Shown here: positions 35,843 through 49,027 of the stretch, piece after piece | Layout of the letters: each line of letters opens with the position of its first letter | How positions within the stretch are numbered: the stretch's first letter is position 1 | Assembly: GCA_963576475.1 (NCBI GenBank) | Contig: OY754981.1 | Location: 29,364,132-29,428,131 of the forward strand | Direction of reading: 5' to 3' | From: Molanna angustata | Lineage: Eukaryota > Arthropoda > Insecta > Trichoptera > Molannidae | DNA: 64,000 nt | Notes under the pieces: generated by a model | What the model was told of the DNA's origin: nothing | Seen by the model: only the letters and a program-made list of their open reading frames with translations | Database searches by the model: none | Made by a program: the position numbers and the translations under genes

Positions 35843-37854
35843 ATTCCTCAATGTAAAGCTATTTTCTATAATATAAGATTTGACTTGATATATGTATAAT
35901 TGAAATATGACACATTATATTATAGTGATGGGAATCCCTCCTTTTTTATGAAACTTACTCTCACACTTCAAAATGGTATTAAAAGTTTTAGAATAAATCT
36001 TTCATCTGAAGTTTGATAACTTGTACTTTTCTTAATTTAAATGTTAATCCTTTTGTTAGTCGAATTTATAGAAATCTCGTATTTGTTTTGTATATTTTTG
36101 ACAATAATTTAGTTACTATTTTGACATTTGATCATCTTAATTAGATTTTTTTATCAAGACTGCATTGTAACTATTTTCAAATTAGGGCGTCAGTCAGTGA
36201 TGAGGATATTCATTATATTTATGAGAAATCTTTTAACTTATCAAATCTAATAACTTACACATAATATTTAACATATTATGTGAAAGTTATTAAAATAAAA
36301 ATATATGCCATTTTGATTTTTTCACACGAGTAATTTGACATTATTGAAATCACTTGATGACACTTTGTGAAATGTCATTTAAACATACCTACTCATACTT
36401 GATGACACTTTGTGAAATGTCATTTAAACATACCTACTCATATATTATTTTTTACTGTTTTATTTCTTTTAATGTGTATTTGACATCCGTTTTTATTGTG
36501 ATATTGTATCTAATTAGTGTATAATTTATTTTATTGAAATATATTTTTTCCCTTAAGTATCATTTTTTTTGTTAAAAACTACTTTCATAAATATTTTTTA
36601 ATATTTCTTGTTTTGTTTAAATCCAAATCAGATAATTTATTTTGATTTGGTTATTGGCAAAATACCGTTAGTGCCTTTTAAATATTGATAAATATTTTTC
36701 ATATATAATTTATCTTTAATTTTTAATATATTCATATGTGTAAATTAGTGCCTTTATCAATCTTAATATTTACAAAATAATATATATATTATATCATGTA
36801 TTAATACATTAATACTCTAATATATAATATAATTATGGTCTAAAATCACAATCCACGATTAATTCCCTAATTATTATGAAACAGTGACTAATACTGACTT
36901 CCTTAAAGAACAAAAGCATTTGCAGGATAGACATGTGTGGTGCTCTGTTATTTATATCTATTTCGTAAGATCTCGCTGTTGTTTTGAATGGAATATAAAT
37001 AAAATAAGAGATTGAAAAGAAAAGATGTAATAATCAAAATCACATTATGCAGATTATATAATACATTATATGAGATCTTTGAAGGTTAAAATATTTAATT
37101 ATCTGAAATAAATTGTATAATTTTCAATTCTCGTCTCTGCTGTTGAAAAAATTCATAGTTTGTTTTATATTAAATATTTGAACTCAAATCAGGATTGTGA
37201 TAATTTATTTGATTGATTCTCGATGATCATAGTCAAAAAAACATTCACCATTTTGAACGATATTTTAGTCTAAGTACTTATAATGTTTAAGACTGAATAA
37301 AGAGTAATTATTGCTAACTTTTGATTCATTTTTTTAACGCTTAAACAATATGTTGTGTCGAAAGTACAAAAGAATTAAAACACATCATATTTATTACAAA
37401 TAGACAACATTGTTAAACATTGCCTGTCATAATTTTTTCGCGCTTGGTATTGTCACCTCAGAATAAAATTAATAAGTGAATTCAAAATTACATTTATTGA
37501 GAAAGAAAATTTACAATGATGAAAAATGACTCAATATATGCAAATTATAAATATCTTTATTGTAAAACTATTGTGACAATGTGTATGTATGTACAACAAA
37601 TATGATTAAAAAGCATTTATTTTTATCAATCTTCTAAATATCACTTTTATGCGTATTGCATATAGCATACATTATTTAATTTGCATTTATAGAATATTAA
37701 GATTTTTAACAATCTGAGTTTAATACATGACTTCTATAAAATTTTAAACAAAATAAACTTGTTTTTTTAACGATTTGTGCAGATTTATCATAAATAACTT
37801 TTGCAAATATTACAAAAAAATCCCTGATTGAAGGGAATATCCTTTTTTTGGTGA
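35843..37854 (+). other. 3' flank of pyd, AT-rich
   Basis: No gene. It contains a 45-bp two-copy tandem repeat at 36352-36440 (TGATGACACTTTGTGAAATG). Several AATAAA hexamers occur, but the pyd cleavage site cannot be chosen from the sequence. Confidence 0.6.
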
Positions 37855-38700
37855 CAGGAAAATTATTCGAAAAACAATTATTCGAATGCTCAATTTTACG
37901 AAAATCAATTTTACGAATGGCAATTATTCGAATCACATTTTTTCGAAAAACAATTTTCCGAACACACAATTATCAGAATTTACAATTGTTCGAATTTTTA
38001 TGACGTCATGTTGGTAGTATTGTGAGAGGAATAAACCATAGATTTTTATTATAATATACTAGGTGTCATAGTTAGCAAATTTTGTATGAATCGAAAACAA
38101 ATGACTCACTTTTTGCACGGAGTACTACATCTACATAGTATATTATGTATAATAAAAATCTATGGAATAAACAACATGGCGACGCACCGCGCTGTCAGAT
38201 ATCCTAGGATGTACACCTATTTTTTAAACCTAAACCTACAAAACTTTGGTATAAATAGGTTGGTTAGGTTTGTTTGCAGATATAATTGCGACTGGCGTGA
38301 GCCAGTTGCATTATATATTTAAAAAAGTAACTATAATATTAAAATAAAATAACTTAATTGGTGTGAATACTAGATAAACATAAACTGGTGTACAAACTAG
38401 GCTATCCCGCGCTGTCAAACATCAGTTATTAAAAATGTGCAAACATACGTAGGTACCCAACAATAATACAACAAGTAATAATAGTCTTCATCGAATATAT
38501 TTTACTGGCAACAAATATGTCAAAGGAGGCAACATAATGACACAAAAATATATTAAATTCGGTTAATTGGTTTTCCAACAAATGTTAGTTCGAATAATTT
38601 GCTTTCGGACGATTGTCATTCTGATAACTGATTTTCGAAAAATTGTTATTCATACAATTGCGCATTCGAACAATTGTGTTTCGAAGAATTTTCATGTAAT
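37855..38700. mobile_element. element with inverted arrays of CAATTRTTCGAA motifs at both ends
   Basis: 37858-37998 carries a degenerate array of units like CGAAAAACAATTATTCGAAT. 38560-38697 carries the same array in inverse orientation (ATTCGAACAATTGTGTTTCG). The two outer ends pair: GAAAATTATTCGAAAAACAA against its mirror. Between them lies a smaller palindromic MITE (38036-38164). No open frame. Class unknown. Confidence 0.7.
38036..38164. mobile_element. palindromic MITE nested in the TTCGAA-array element
   Basis: CCATAGATTTTTATTATAAT and AATATACTAGGTGT on the left are mirrored by ATAATAAAAATCTATGG on the right. The inner sequence TTAGCAAATTTTGTATGAAT matches the ends of the 48337-49027 inverted-repeat element, so both belong to one family. 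Confidence 0.8.
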
Positions 38701-40070
38701 CCTTTTTTTAACCCGCAAAGTGTATTTTTCAATAAAATGCACTCTAGGTAGTTTTTTTATGAAGAAATTTGTGTGAAATGTAGTAAAAAATTGTTCGGTG
38801 TCATTTTCATAAGAATTAAATTTTCTTTGTGTACATATTATATAGTTGTATTGATATGAATATTATATCTTCCATTTGTATAAGGCTAATATTATTTAAT
38901 TTTACCACTGTGTTATATTTTACTTTAACAGTGCTCAACATTATTAGTACCTATAGTTATTATGGACTGCTTCAAATCGAACTTGGTTAACACAATTTTT
39001 GATGTTTTTCATTTGTCTATAAAAATATATACTTACATATATTTCTGACTTAAAAAAATTGCAGCATATTAACATGTTTTATACTTATTTATTACAATGG
39101 TTCCATTCCATTTTTTTTAATCTTTTTTCCATCTTTTTTTAATCTTTTGAGGTGAGGTTTGTTTTGTTTTTTTTATTATTGCGAGTTAATAATTATTTAT
39201 TTATATATTTCATGAACAGCAAGTGCACAGTAGCGGGTTTATTTCCACAACAAAATCAATTCCAAATAAAATTAAATTTGAGTACAACAGTATATTAGAA
39301 AAAATACAAAAAAAAAAAACACTGAATTGCGTTTTAAAACATTTTTTTACATGTAATTTCACTGTATCGGCATAAAGAGGGATTGAAGAGGTTTATAGAT
39401 GTCGAAGATGGACAGAAAAATCCTGAAGAAGAATAAGAAGATATTCACTACTAATTATCATTACTTGACATACAAAAACTGTCATTTTGTTCTTTACGCA
39501 TAAAGCATACAAAGCAAAAAAATGTATAACGGATAACAGATCGCATTAACTAAACAAAATATTATATATTATTCAAAAATTGTATTGACATGTACAATTT
39601 GGAGCAATTTATATAATGCTATAAACATATTTTATAAATAAATAATGGATTGTATTTAATTAGTTGTTAATAGTATATTTTATTGTATTATTTTTAGTTA
39701 TCTATATTATATAAACCACCAATAATTATTTAAGATAATATTATGTAGTTGATGTATAACAAATTTAATGTTAAATATTTTTATGAATCTCATAATATTA
39801 TGGAATAGTAATATTGAAGTTTCTAGTTGTTATAATTATAGTGGCCTTTTTTAAATACTGTATTCTATTTTTATTGAATATTATTAAACTTATTATCATA
39901 GTTTTATGATGTTTATAAATGTTTAAAGTATTGTAAAAAAATATTATTTTGATTGAATATAATAAAATATATATATTTCTATACAAATACGTTTTTTTTA
40001 TCAATCACAAAACCTTGTAATATCAGAAGCTCCTAATCGTAATTTATGTCAGAGTCATTTTATACTTTAG
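38701..40070. other. AT-rich DNA without recognised features
   Basis: Homopolymer-rich, no open frame longer than ~70 codons with protein-like composition. A tail-like fragment near 39200-39270 (AGCAAGTGCACAGTAGCGGG) resembles LINE 3' ends weakly. Confidence 0.6.
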
Positions 40071-40180
40071 AGGCTTCTTCTTTTCTAGTCTTTGTCCCTC
40101 TACTATGGATGTAGGCCTCATCCATACACTTCCACTTGTCTCTGTTCTGTCCCCTCTGCATCCAGGTATTACTGACCACT

Positions 40181-40373
40181 TAGTCTGAGTTGTCTCAACG
40201 AAAGAATCGGTATTAGTATAGTTAAAATACTTTGATTTCGAAAAATTGTTCAAAATTGAATTTTTAATAATTACATTTCAACGAACAACGAAAAGTATTG
40301 AACAATTTTATGAAATCAAAGTATTTTAACTATACTTTTACTTTAATCTTTGTTTTAGAAACACAGCCTTAGA
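40181..40373. mobile_element. MITE of the TAAGGCTG family, 193 bp
   Basis: Ends TAGTCTGAGTTGTCTCAACG and GAAACACAGCCTTAGA. The interior contains a further hairpin: GTTAAAATACTTTGATTTCG is mirrored by GAAATCAAAGTATTTTAAC. Related to 11137-11258. Confidence 0.75.
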
Positions 40374-40719
40374 CACTGTCGTCAGACCATCTTTCAGGGG
40401 GTCTTACAACACTCCTATTATTCGTCCAAGGTCTCCTCTTAGTATCTTGGGCTCATCATCAGATGTCAGAGGCTACTAACATTTAATTAATCACAATACA
40501 TGATATCAGTGGCTCCTTACATTTATAATTATCACAATTTCTTATATGAGAGGTTCCTAAGCCTTTATTAAGCACAAAACCTTTTATAAGAGGCACCTTA
40601 CTCTTTTTTATTTCCGTCATGCCTGTGCTGAACTTATTTTTGCTGCAGAAAAGATAAAAATGATGTTTAAGCAAGAAAACAAATACCTACTCTATTTGTA
40701 TGGTGTATAGATATTAGAG

Positions 40720-40890
40720 GTAATGCATATCAAGTTCCAAAACTGGTTTTCAAAAGTTTTGATGTTGAAGATGTACCACGTTCTGGAAGACCATTTGAAG
40801 TTGATGAAGGCATCGGTTGATGCAAATTGCCCAATCACAACTTGTGATATCGCTGGGAGATTAAATTTATCAAATTTGAACACGTGAAAA
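40720..40890 (+). pseudogene. mariner-type transposase N-terminal relic
   Basis: Frames read QNWFSK, then FDVEDVPRSGRPFEVDEG, then (shifted) VDANCPITTCDIAGRLNLSN. W-F-x-K-F ... F-D-x-E-D-x-P-R-S-G-R-P ... T-T-x-x-I-A is the paired helix-turn-helix segment of mariner transposases. Two frameshifts and loss of the catalytic domain make it a relic. Confidence 0.8.
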
Positions 40891-41085
40891 GACTTTGTTT
40901 AGTTACCGTCTTTCAGTTTTACAAAAAAATAAACAATTAAAAATATTGAGGACACCATTTGCAAAGCTCTCTTCGCATTGAAATGTTATTGTCAAAAGAA
41001 ATTTATAAAAATACTCCTGGTTTTATGCAATAAGTATAGCATTTTATTTCCTCTACGAAATACAGAGTTGTTCAATTTTATAAAT

Positions 41086-42296
<1,211 letters not shown>

Positions 42297-42817
42297 CAAA
42301 CTGGAAACATGCATTGTCATCGGGAATACACAAATTCTTAATGTTTCAGAGTTCTAACTGATCAGGAAGTTAGTTAATAATCGATTTAAATAAGAGTTCG
42401 AGGAATTAATTCAAAATGAATATTATTTAACTAGAATATTTTTAGGATCAAAATACCTATATATTGTAATTAAGATGAAAATAAATGCCCAAAGGTGGTT
42501 TAGCCACATAGAAAGAAAAAGTGATGACGGACATACATGTGAAGTTAGTAAAAAGGGTGCACAAAACAACACTTTTCGAAAAAATAGCAATCCCTTTCAT
42601 ACAAATCTTAATGTTGAATAAGCGAACTACACCAACAGGTTGCAAATAGCAAGTCAAGATTTTAAAAATATTAAGAAAAATATTTAGAAATATAACGACT
42701 TGGAATAAAACACTAATATTAATTTCAATATTTTTTTTATAAAGGTTTTATTCTAGATTATATTTATTAAAAGCACCATCAGCATTTTTTGTAACTTTCA
42801 AGATAGCTACGTATTAA

Positions 42818-43119
42818 CAGGGCCGGATAAACGTGTTTTTGCGCCCGTAGCAATATATTTGAATCCGTCCCCCCCCCAATTGTTTTTGGAATTTTCGATG
42901 TAGAACAATATGAAATTACATCGGGTCTAAAATGACTAATCGGGATTTTTTACATGCACACCATCATGCCGAACCTCTATCCGGGTACGCAAAGAGAACC
43001 GAGCGCCATACCTGCGAATTTTTGATTTATATGATTAACATTTTAGAATTTTAAGCGACCTTTTTAAGACAACCGCCCTGACTCTTGTTCCTGATTGTTC
43101 TATGATTTATCCGGCCCTG
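42818..43119. mobile_element. hAT-type MITE, 302 bp, with 8-bp target duplication
   Basis: Inverted ends CAGGGCCGGATAAA and TTTATCCGGCCCTG are flanked by perfect duplications CGTATTAA (42810-42817 and 43120-43127). CAGGGxCGG ends and an 8-bp duplication are hAT hallmarks. Non-coding. Confidence 0.93.
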
Positions 43120-43135
43120 CGTATTAATGCATTAT

Positions 43136-43700
43136 ATAGTAAAACGAGTGGGTTGTGGCCAACGCTATACTCTTCGCTAACAAGTCACTCTACTAAGTAT
43201 TCAAATTTTGCGTGGAAAATTATCAACATTTATATGAAATGGGTTTTTTTAATACTTTTTTATTTAAATAATTTATTACGAAAACTTGACATTTCTTCAA
43301 TGCCATTTTATGAAAGTGATGTGGCTTTTTACCAATTTAAAAATAAAAAAATCATTATTCTAGTTTCTAAAAATATTTGACAGTTAAAAAAAATTGAGAA
43401 GCACTATTCAGATATCCTTAAAAATCTAATGGGGTCTAAGTGAGTATGAGATATACAAATTTGCAAAATTTCAAAAGAATGGAATTAGTAATTTAGTCTA
43501 TAATCGATAAAGTAAAATAAACATGCTGTACACAGCACGTTGCATATATTACACAACACACACAGAGATACATTGTGACGAAACTTTCAGAATACATCTC
43601 ATCATGATGCTAGTTGATAATCTGCAGTAAAAATAGCCTTAAAAATTGCGAAATCATAACTCCCCACTACATTCCCTTGGGTTAGTAAGGAGTAAAAACA
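43136..43700 (+). repeat. ~0.6-kb interspersed repeat (family E), copy 1
   Basis: GAGTGGGTTGTGGCCAACGC, TTGAGAAGCACTATTCAGAT and TTAAAAATTGCGAAATCATA are shared with 45983-46625 (+) and, reversed, 46955-47385 (-). Short related ends also appear near 14670 and 59395. Confidence 0.85.
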
Positions 43701-44195
43701 ATACATATCGAAAAAGCAATCCTTTGAAGATTATAATATATGTTTAAACCATTTTCAGACTTTTATCTGTCGTAGCAAAATATACCTACCTAGTTGTAAA
43801 CGGCAAGTCAAGATTTAGAAAAGATCAGTATCGAAAGTAGAGTTATATTTATAGTAAGTACATAGAAGGCAGGGTTAACCTTTTCAGTTACCTTTATCTT
43901 GAATAATTTATCCCGCGGGATCCCGGCTGTGGGTCCCTTTCCCGTCAAACTACGTTAGAGATGGACGTTTCGCTTCACCGAATCCCGAATATCGCTTTAT
44001 CTCCCTCCCTAGAACCGTACGTATCTCTGTTCCCGGAGGTCGAATAACGATCTTGTGTTGTTTACAATAACTCGAGATACATAATTATCGGAAATAATAA
44101 CAAATCTTTACATCGAACATTGGCCATTCATGTAACAGTAATATTACGAAGAATATTAAAACAAATGTAAAATAAAATAAAAGTAAAAAAAGATG

Positions 44196-44300
44196 GGTTA
44201 GTGGTAGACAGGCTTATTAATCCAGAGGAAGCAGATTCGAATCCTACCTCAATCAATTTAATTGATCTTCTTTATTACAATATTTTTGCTTAGTTTAGGG
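44196..44300 (+). repeat. degenerate tRNA-derived SINE (family A)
   Basis: GGTTAGTGGTAGACAGGCTT and CAGATTCGAATCCTACCTCA preserve the A- and B-box order of the 28436 SINE with many changes. GCTTAGTTTAGGGAATTA continues into the tail. Confidence 0.55.
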
Positions 44301-44321
44301 AATTAGTTTAGTTATAGCGAC

Positions 44322-45340
44322 AGGTGTGCAGATGTGCATAATCTGATAAAATGAAGCACAACACATGCGTGTATACCTACCCACACATCAATATCGTCTC
44401 ACAATTCGAATAAAAAATTGTTAAAGTGTAAATAAAAAAAACATGTCCAAAATGTACGCCTGGTATTATACAAACAGTATAACTTTTGAGGTATACAATA
44501 AAATGCGAAACAGGAGTTTCATTAAGGGGGGACTGCTACCAACGTGCCTATTTTTCAATTTGATATACCATCATTATTTCTTATCAAATCGTTTTGAAAA
44601 AAATAATTTAGATAGTATGGGTATTATTAAAGAAAAATATATCTTTACTTTTTGATAATGTTCTGTATACATTCTTGTAGAAAAATAATGGCACACCTCG
44701 ATTGTCAACGTTTATCTTATATTTTTAATAAAATATAAGGCATAGTTCAACATTTTTTTTAAATTAAAGAAGGCAAAAATATCTAGCAAAATTTGATGTG
44801 ACGTTGCATTAATGCCTCAGGTTTAGTAAATAAACCTAAAAAATATTTATTTTCCATTCAGCGCCATTGCGAAATAAAAGTTTTTTTGGTTTATTAACTT
44901 AACCTGATGCATTAATGCAACGTTACATCGTATTTTTCCAGATATGTTGATCTTCTTTAATTCATAAATAAATATAATGCTCTATACCGTAGGCTTAGTA
45001 TTTTTCTACAAGAATATATACAGAACATAATTAAAAAGTTAAGGTATATTTTTCTTTATTAATATCCAAACTAACTAGGTTGTTTTTTTCAAAATGATTC
45101 GTATTGTAGTAATGATGCAAATTCAAATTGAAAAAATAGGTACGTTGACAGCAGTCTATCTTTATAAATTATAATTCGTTTATACGTGTGTATTGTGTGT
45201 AAGTCACTGAACTCCTAAACTCCTAAAATGATATTATTTCTATTATCATTTTCTGGTGTTCTGTAAGAGACGAGTAAACGAAAATAAATCAGACAAAATA
45301 ACAACTTACATAGTTAACCACGCATTCGGAAGGTTGCCTT
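44322..45340. other. family C fragment plus AT-rich DNA
   Basis: 44322-44405 is a family C repeat fragment (ACACATGCGTGTATACCTAC). At 44750-44950, GATGTGACGTTGCATTAATG and GCATTAATGCAACGTTACAT form an inverted repeat about 150 bp across, probably a MITE. No gene. Confidence 0.5.
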
Positions 45341-45470
45341 TTTAGGTGAGGCGAGACTGATGTGTGGGTATACACGCACGAGTCGGGCTTCTTTTTATAA
45401 GGTAATACACACCCGCACACCTTTTGCTAGTTACCCCACATTGTGGGATATGCCGTGATGGTGTGTGGAC
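45335..45470 (-). repeat. short interspersed repeat, family C (minus, best preserved)
   Basis: GGTTGCCTTTTTAGGTGAGG, TGTGTGGGTATACACGCACG, ATAAGGTAATACACACCCGC and TTACCCCACATTGTGGGATA. It has clear matches to 2255-2350 and 20738-20862. Confidence 0.75.
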
Positions 45471-45982
45471 ATTTTTATGTTTGCTGAACCAGCTAATAGC
45501 AGACAAGCCAACGTTCGGGCTGGACAATGTCTGTCGCGTCCGCTAGAAGATACATAATTTATTATCAGTTGGTAGGCATGTTAGAAGCATTTGATAAAAT
45601 ATCCAATATTTGCAGAGTTGGAATCAAGAGGAACTAAAGTTTGTGGGACTAGATAGATAGATAGGAAGGAAGCTACCACAACTAAATTGGAAATTGAAAG
45701 TTCATTCTCTCTTCCTAAATAAATACTTAATACAAATCCATAATGCGATAATCATTGGAGCCAGCCATTCGATAAGATTTTCATCTTGACTATTTATTAC
45801 TGTCTCATTAACTTTATTTTAACATCTACAGAAATGGTATAACTATGTATCTGTATCTCTCTTTCTCTCTAGCATGTCTACCTCCAATCCTAGAGGTCTA
45901 TATACACTTTACTTAAAAGTTTAGTTTGTCGATCGAATATTCTTGATAGAGCTACATTGTATGTAGATATATTACATATATA

Positions 45983-46625
45983 AACGAGTGGGTTGTGGCC
46001 AACGCTAAACTCCTCACTAACAAGTCATTCTATAAATTATTCAAATTTTGTATGGAAAATATTCTGCATTTTCATGAAATGAGTTTGATAAATTATTTTT
46101 TATTTAAATATTTTATTATGAAAACTTGATAACTCTTCAATGCCATTTTATAAAAGTGATGTGCCTTTTTACCTATTGGAAAATAAAAATTTCAAATTTT
46201 AATTTTCCTGAGATTGGGGTTACTTTGAAATATTTGACAGTTAAAAAAATTGAGAAGCACTATTCAGATATCCTTCAAAATCTAATGGGATCTACGTGAG
46301 TATTAGATATACATATTTGCAAAATTTGAAAAGAATCGAATGAGTACTTTAGTCTATAATTGATAAAGTAAAAATGAACACGCCGTACATAGCACACTGC
46401 ACATAGCACATAGCACACTGCACATAGCACACTGCACATAGCACACTGCACATAGCACATAGCACACTGCACATAGCACACCCACCACACACACAGATAC
46501 ATTGTGATGAAACTTTCAGAATACAATCTCAGCATGATACTAGCTGATAATCTGCAAAAAAAATAGCCTTAAAAATTGCGAAATCATAACTCTCCACTAT
46601 ATCCCCTTGGGTTAGTGAGGAGTAA
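45983..46625 (+). repeat. ~0.6-kb interspersed repeat (family E), copy 2
   Basis: Starts AACGAGTGGGTTGTGGCCAA and ends CCCCTTGGGTTAGTGAGGAG. It aligns with copy 1 but carries an extra TAGCACACTGCACA-type tandem array at 46393-46480. Confidence 0.85.
46393..46482. repeat. short tandem array of ACATAGCACACTGC units
   Basis: Repeats of ACATAGCACACTGC, with ACATAGC insertions, fill about 90 bp. Copy 1 of the same family has only one such unit (ACACAGCACGTTGC near 43530), so this is a local expansion. Confidence 0.92.
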
Positions 46626-46692
46626 AAAAACGTGGTATTTGTTCTATTGAAATTTAATTATTGACGCATTTCGTGCAAATTTCGGCATACAG

Positions 46693-46803
46693 GAGGAACT
46701 AAAGAAGATTGGCGTTGCAAACTGGAGAGTGCAGGCGATGGACCGGTTTAAATGGCGAAAAATTCTGAAGGAGGCCAAGGCTCAGCCTCACAGTGGGCTG
46801 TAG
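46693..46803 (+). pseudogene. LINE C-terminal relic
   Basis: Reads EELKKIGVANWRVQAMDRFK then WRKILKEAKAQPHSGL and a stop. L-x-x-x-G-V-x-N-W-R-x-x-A-x-D-R-x-x-W-R is the conserved end of RTE/Jockey-type reverse transcriptases. A (GATGAT)n-like tail follows. Confidence 0.75.
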
Positions 46804-46954
46804 CGCCAATGATTATGATGATGATGCATTTCGTGCAAGGCACATCGTCAGAATAATACTTTACAAAACTGAGACTAAAGTTACATAAAACAAAATGACC
46901 AGATGATAGACATTAAACAAAAAATATTTTAATTAATAATCATTGTATTTTCTT

Positions 46955-47385
46955 AGTCTATTTTACTCCTCACTACCCCAAGTGGATATAGTAATGAGTT
47001 ATATGAAGTAGTATCATGCTGAGATTGTATTTCGAAAGTTTCATCACAATGTATGGCGTATTTAAAGTAGGTACTCATTCGATTATTTTCAAATTTTGAA
47101 AATTTGATACTTGCTTAGACCCCATTAGATTTTGAAGAATATCTGATCACTGCTTCTCATTTTTTTAACTATCAAATATTTCAAGAAACCCCAAGCTCAG
47201 GAAAATTAAAATTTGATATTTTTATTTTCAAATTGCTAAAGAAGAACATCACTTTCATAAAATGACATTAAAAATTATCAAGTTTTCATAATAAAATATT
47301 TTAATCAAAAATAAGTTACAAACTCATTTCATGAAAATGTTGAATATTTTCCATACAATATCTTAATAGGTTTGGAGTGACTTGT
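46955..47385 (-). repeat. interspersed repeat (family E), copy 3, inverted
   Basis: TCACTACCCCAAGTGGATAT, ATATCTGATCACTGCTTCTC and AGTGACTTGTTAGTG are the reverse complement of copy 2 landmarks. With copy 2 it forms inverted flanks around the 46630-46950 segment. Confidence 0.8.
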
Positions 47386-47479
47386 TAGTGTTTTTTAATC
47401 GGAATGTAATGTATTTTTTTATAGTTTTTTCGCTTTCTTTCTTTTGTGCATATATAATTATATTTCCTTTCTTTGAGAT

Positions 47480-47825
47480 GCATGGATCGAAAATTACTGG
47501 TCCGAGTGCTCCGTTTATTCTATTACCTGCCATATATCTTCTTTCAATATCTTTATCAGGTCTTCCATTCCGTTGGAATATACTCCCCAAGTGTAAATAT
47601 TCCTATACTTATTCTGGCCATTCGTTCTCTAATTTTATCATAGGTACATGCAGTAAAACTTTCAGTTTTTTTCGAATACCAATATCTTAGATTTACCTAC
47701 TCACATTCATTCTCAGTCCATTCTGCAGGCATCCTTCATACACTTTATTCACTAAATACTCATCCGCACATTCAGCAATCAACACTTTATCATCTGCATA
47801 TATCAAATCTTATACGTTTACAGTA
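47480..47825 (-). pseudogene. RTE-like LINE reverse transcriptase fragment with YADD
   Basis: The minus strand reads DLIYADDKVLIAECADEYLV, NKVYEGCLQNGLRMNVS, a stop, and downstream LGSIFQRNGRPDKDIERRYM plus AGNRINGALG. Y-A-D-D, then LGS.....G..D.DIERRI.AGN..NGAL, is the order seen in LINE reverse transcriptases. At least one stop and frame changes are present. 5' and 3' parts are missing. Confidence 0.85.
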
Positions 47826-48259
47826 ATTTGAATGAAATAAAATTTTGCGCTGAGTGCATTAAAATTCCGACCTTGCGTTTTGGAACCTTGGTGAAATTGG
47901 TGGTAAGTACTTATTTGTTTTCTTTATTATCCCGTCTGAATGAACCTTAACATTTCAACTCTTGGTCTCCCAGTGCGCTGTGCCAAGTGTGGAATAGCCA
48001 AACTCGGAGAAGATTAATAGCCAAGTTCGGAGAGGGTTGGGTCATGCAATATCTAAGGACGGGAAAACTAAATTTCTTTTTTCCACACGTTCCGGCATCA
48101 TCTCACGAATACATTACTATCTCCATTATAGGTAGGCACATCTCTCTCATGTGTGGAATCATATTCCGTGGCCTGCCTTATGCGCACTCCAAAAACATTT
48201 ATCTTCACGCAAAGGAAATCGGTAACAATCATAGATCATAGATAGTCTATATATAGATC

Positions 48260-48310
48260 GGAACATATTTAATTCTAAATATGAATTGAATCTTACAAGT
48301 AGGTGTGGCG
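48260..48310 (-). repeat. single inverted copy of the 54-bp repeat
   Basis: CGGAACATATTTAATTCTAA and GTAGGTGTGGCGATCG are the reverse complement of the tandem unit at 50068-50260. Two more diverged units occur at 48600-48715. Confidence 0.85.
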
Positions 48311-48336
48311 ATCGATACATAATAATCTAGTCTATA

Positions 48337-49027
48337 ACATAGATTTTTATTATAATATACTAGATGTCGTAGTTAGCAAATTTTGTATTAATCGAAGTAA
48401 GGATTTTTTCCGCGGGACTTTTGACAACAAGGTGGACAGACCACATCGTTTTTCTATAGAGAATAACGACTAATGTGAATTGTTTTCTGATTTATTTGTC
48501 GAAAAAAAAACACTTTGTTTATAAAAAAATGATGGACAGCAAGACTCTTGGATTAGGTTTTTCAAGACTCATCATACCCGTATCAAAACAGATTTAAATT
48601 TAAAATTAAATATGTACCGATTGCCACACCTACTTGTAATAAAGACTAGATTCAATTCATATTTAGAATTTTATATGTAGGTATCGATCGCCACACCTAC
48701 TTTTATTATAGACCATAGATTTTTATTGTAATATACTAGATGTAGTACTCCGTGCAAAAAGTGAGTCATAGAATATCGCGCGTTTGACATTTTGGTTGGC
48801 AACATATTTCAGTTTTCCTTACATTTCAACACATACTAGATAACTGTTCTCTAAACCTTACTAATTAAAATGCTTTTAGACAAATATATCCGAAAACAAT
48901 TCACATTAGTCGTTATTCTCTATAGAAAAACGATGTGGTCTGGAATCAAAACGTCAAAAATCCCCCGAAAAAATGACTCACTTCGATTCATACAAAATTT
49001 GCTAACTACGACATCTAGTATATTCCA
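48337..49027. mobile_element. ~690-bp element with ~140-bp terminal inverted repeats
   Basis: The left arm (AATATACTAGATGTCGTAGT, TAGCAAATTTTGTATTAATC, CCACATCGTTTTTCTATAGA) is mirrored by the right arm (TCTATAGAAAAACGATGTGG, CATACAAAATTTGCTAACTA, CGACATCTAGTATATT). Outer ATAGATTTTTATTATAAT links it to the 38036 MITE. No transposase frame. Confidence 0.85.

Noticed and set aside
47382..47690. 102-codon hydrophobic plus-strand frame resembling a membrane protein
   Set aside because: It is the complement of a decayed LINE reverse transcriptase with YADD and DIERR motifs on the minus strand.
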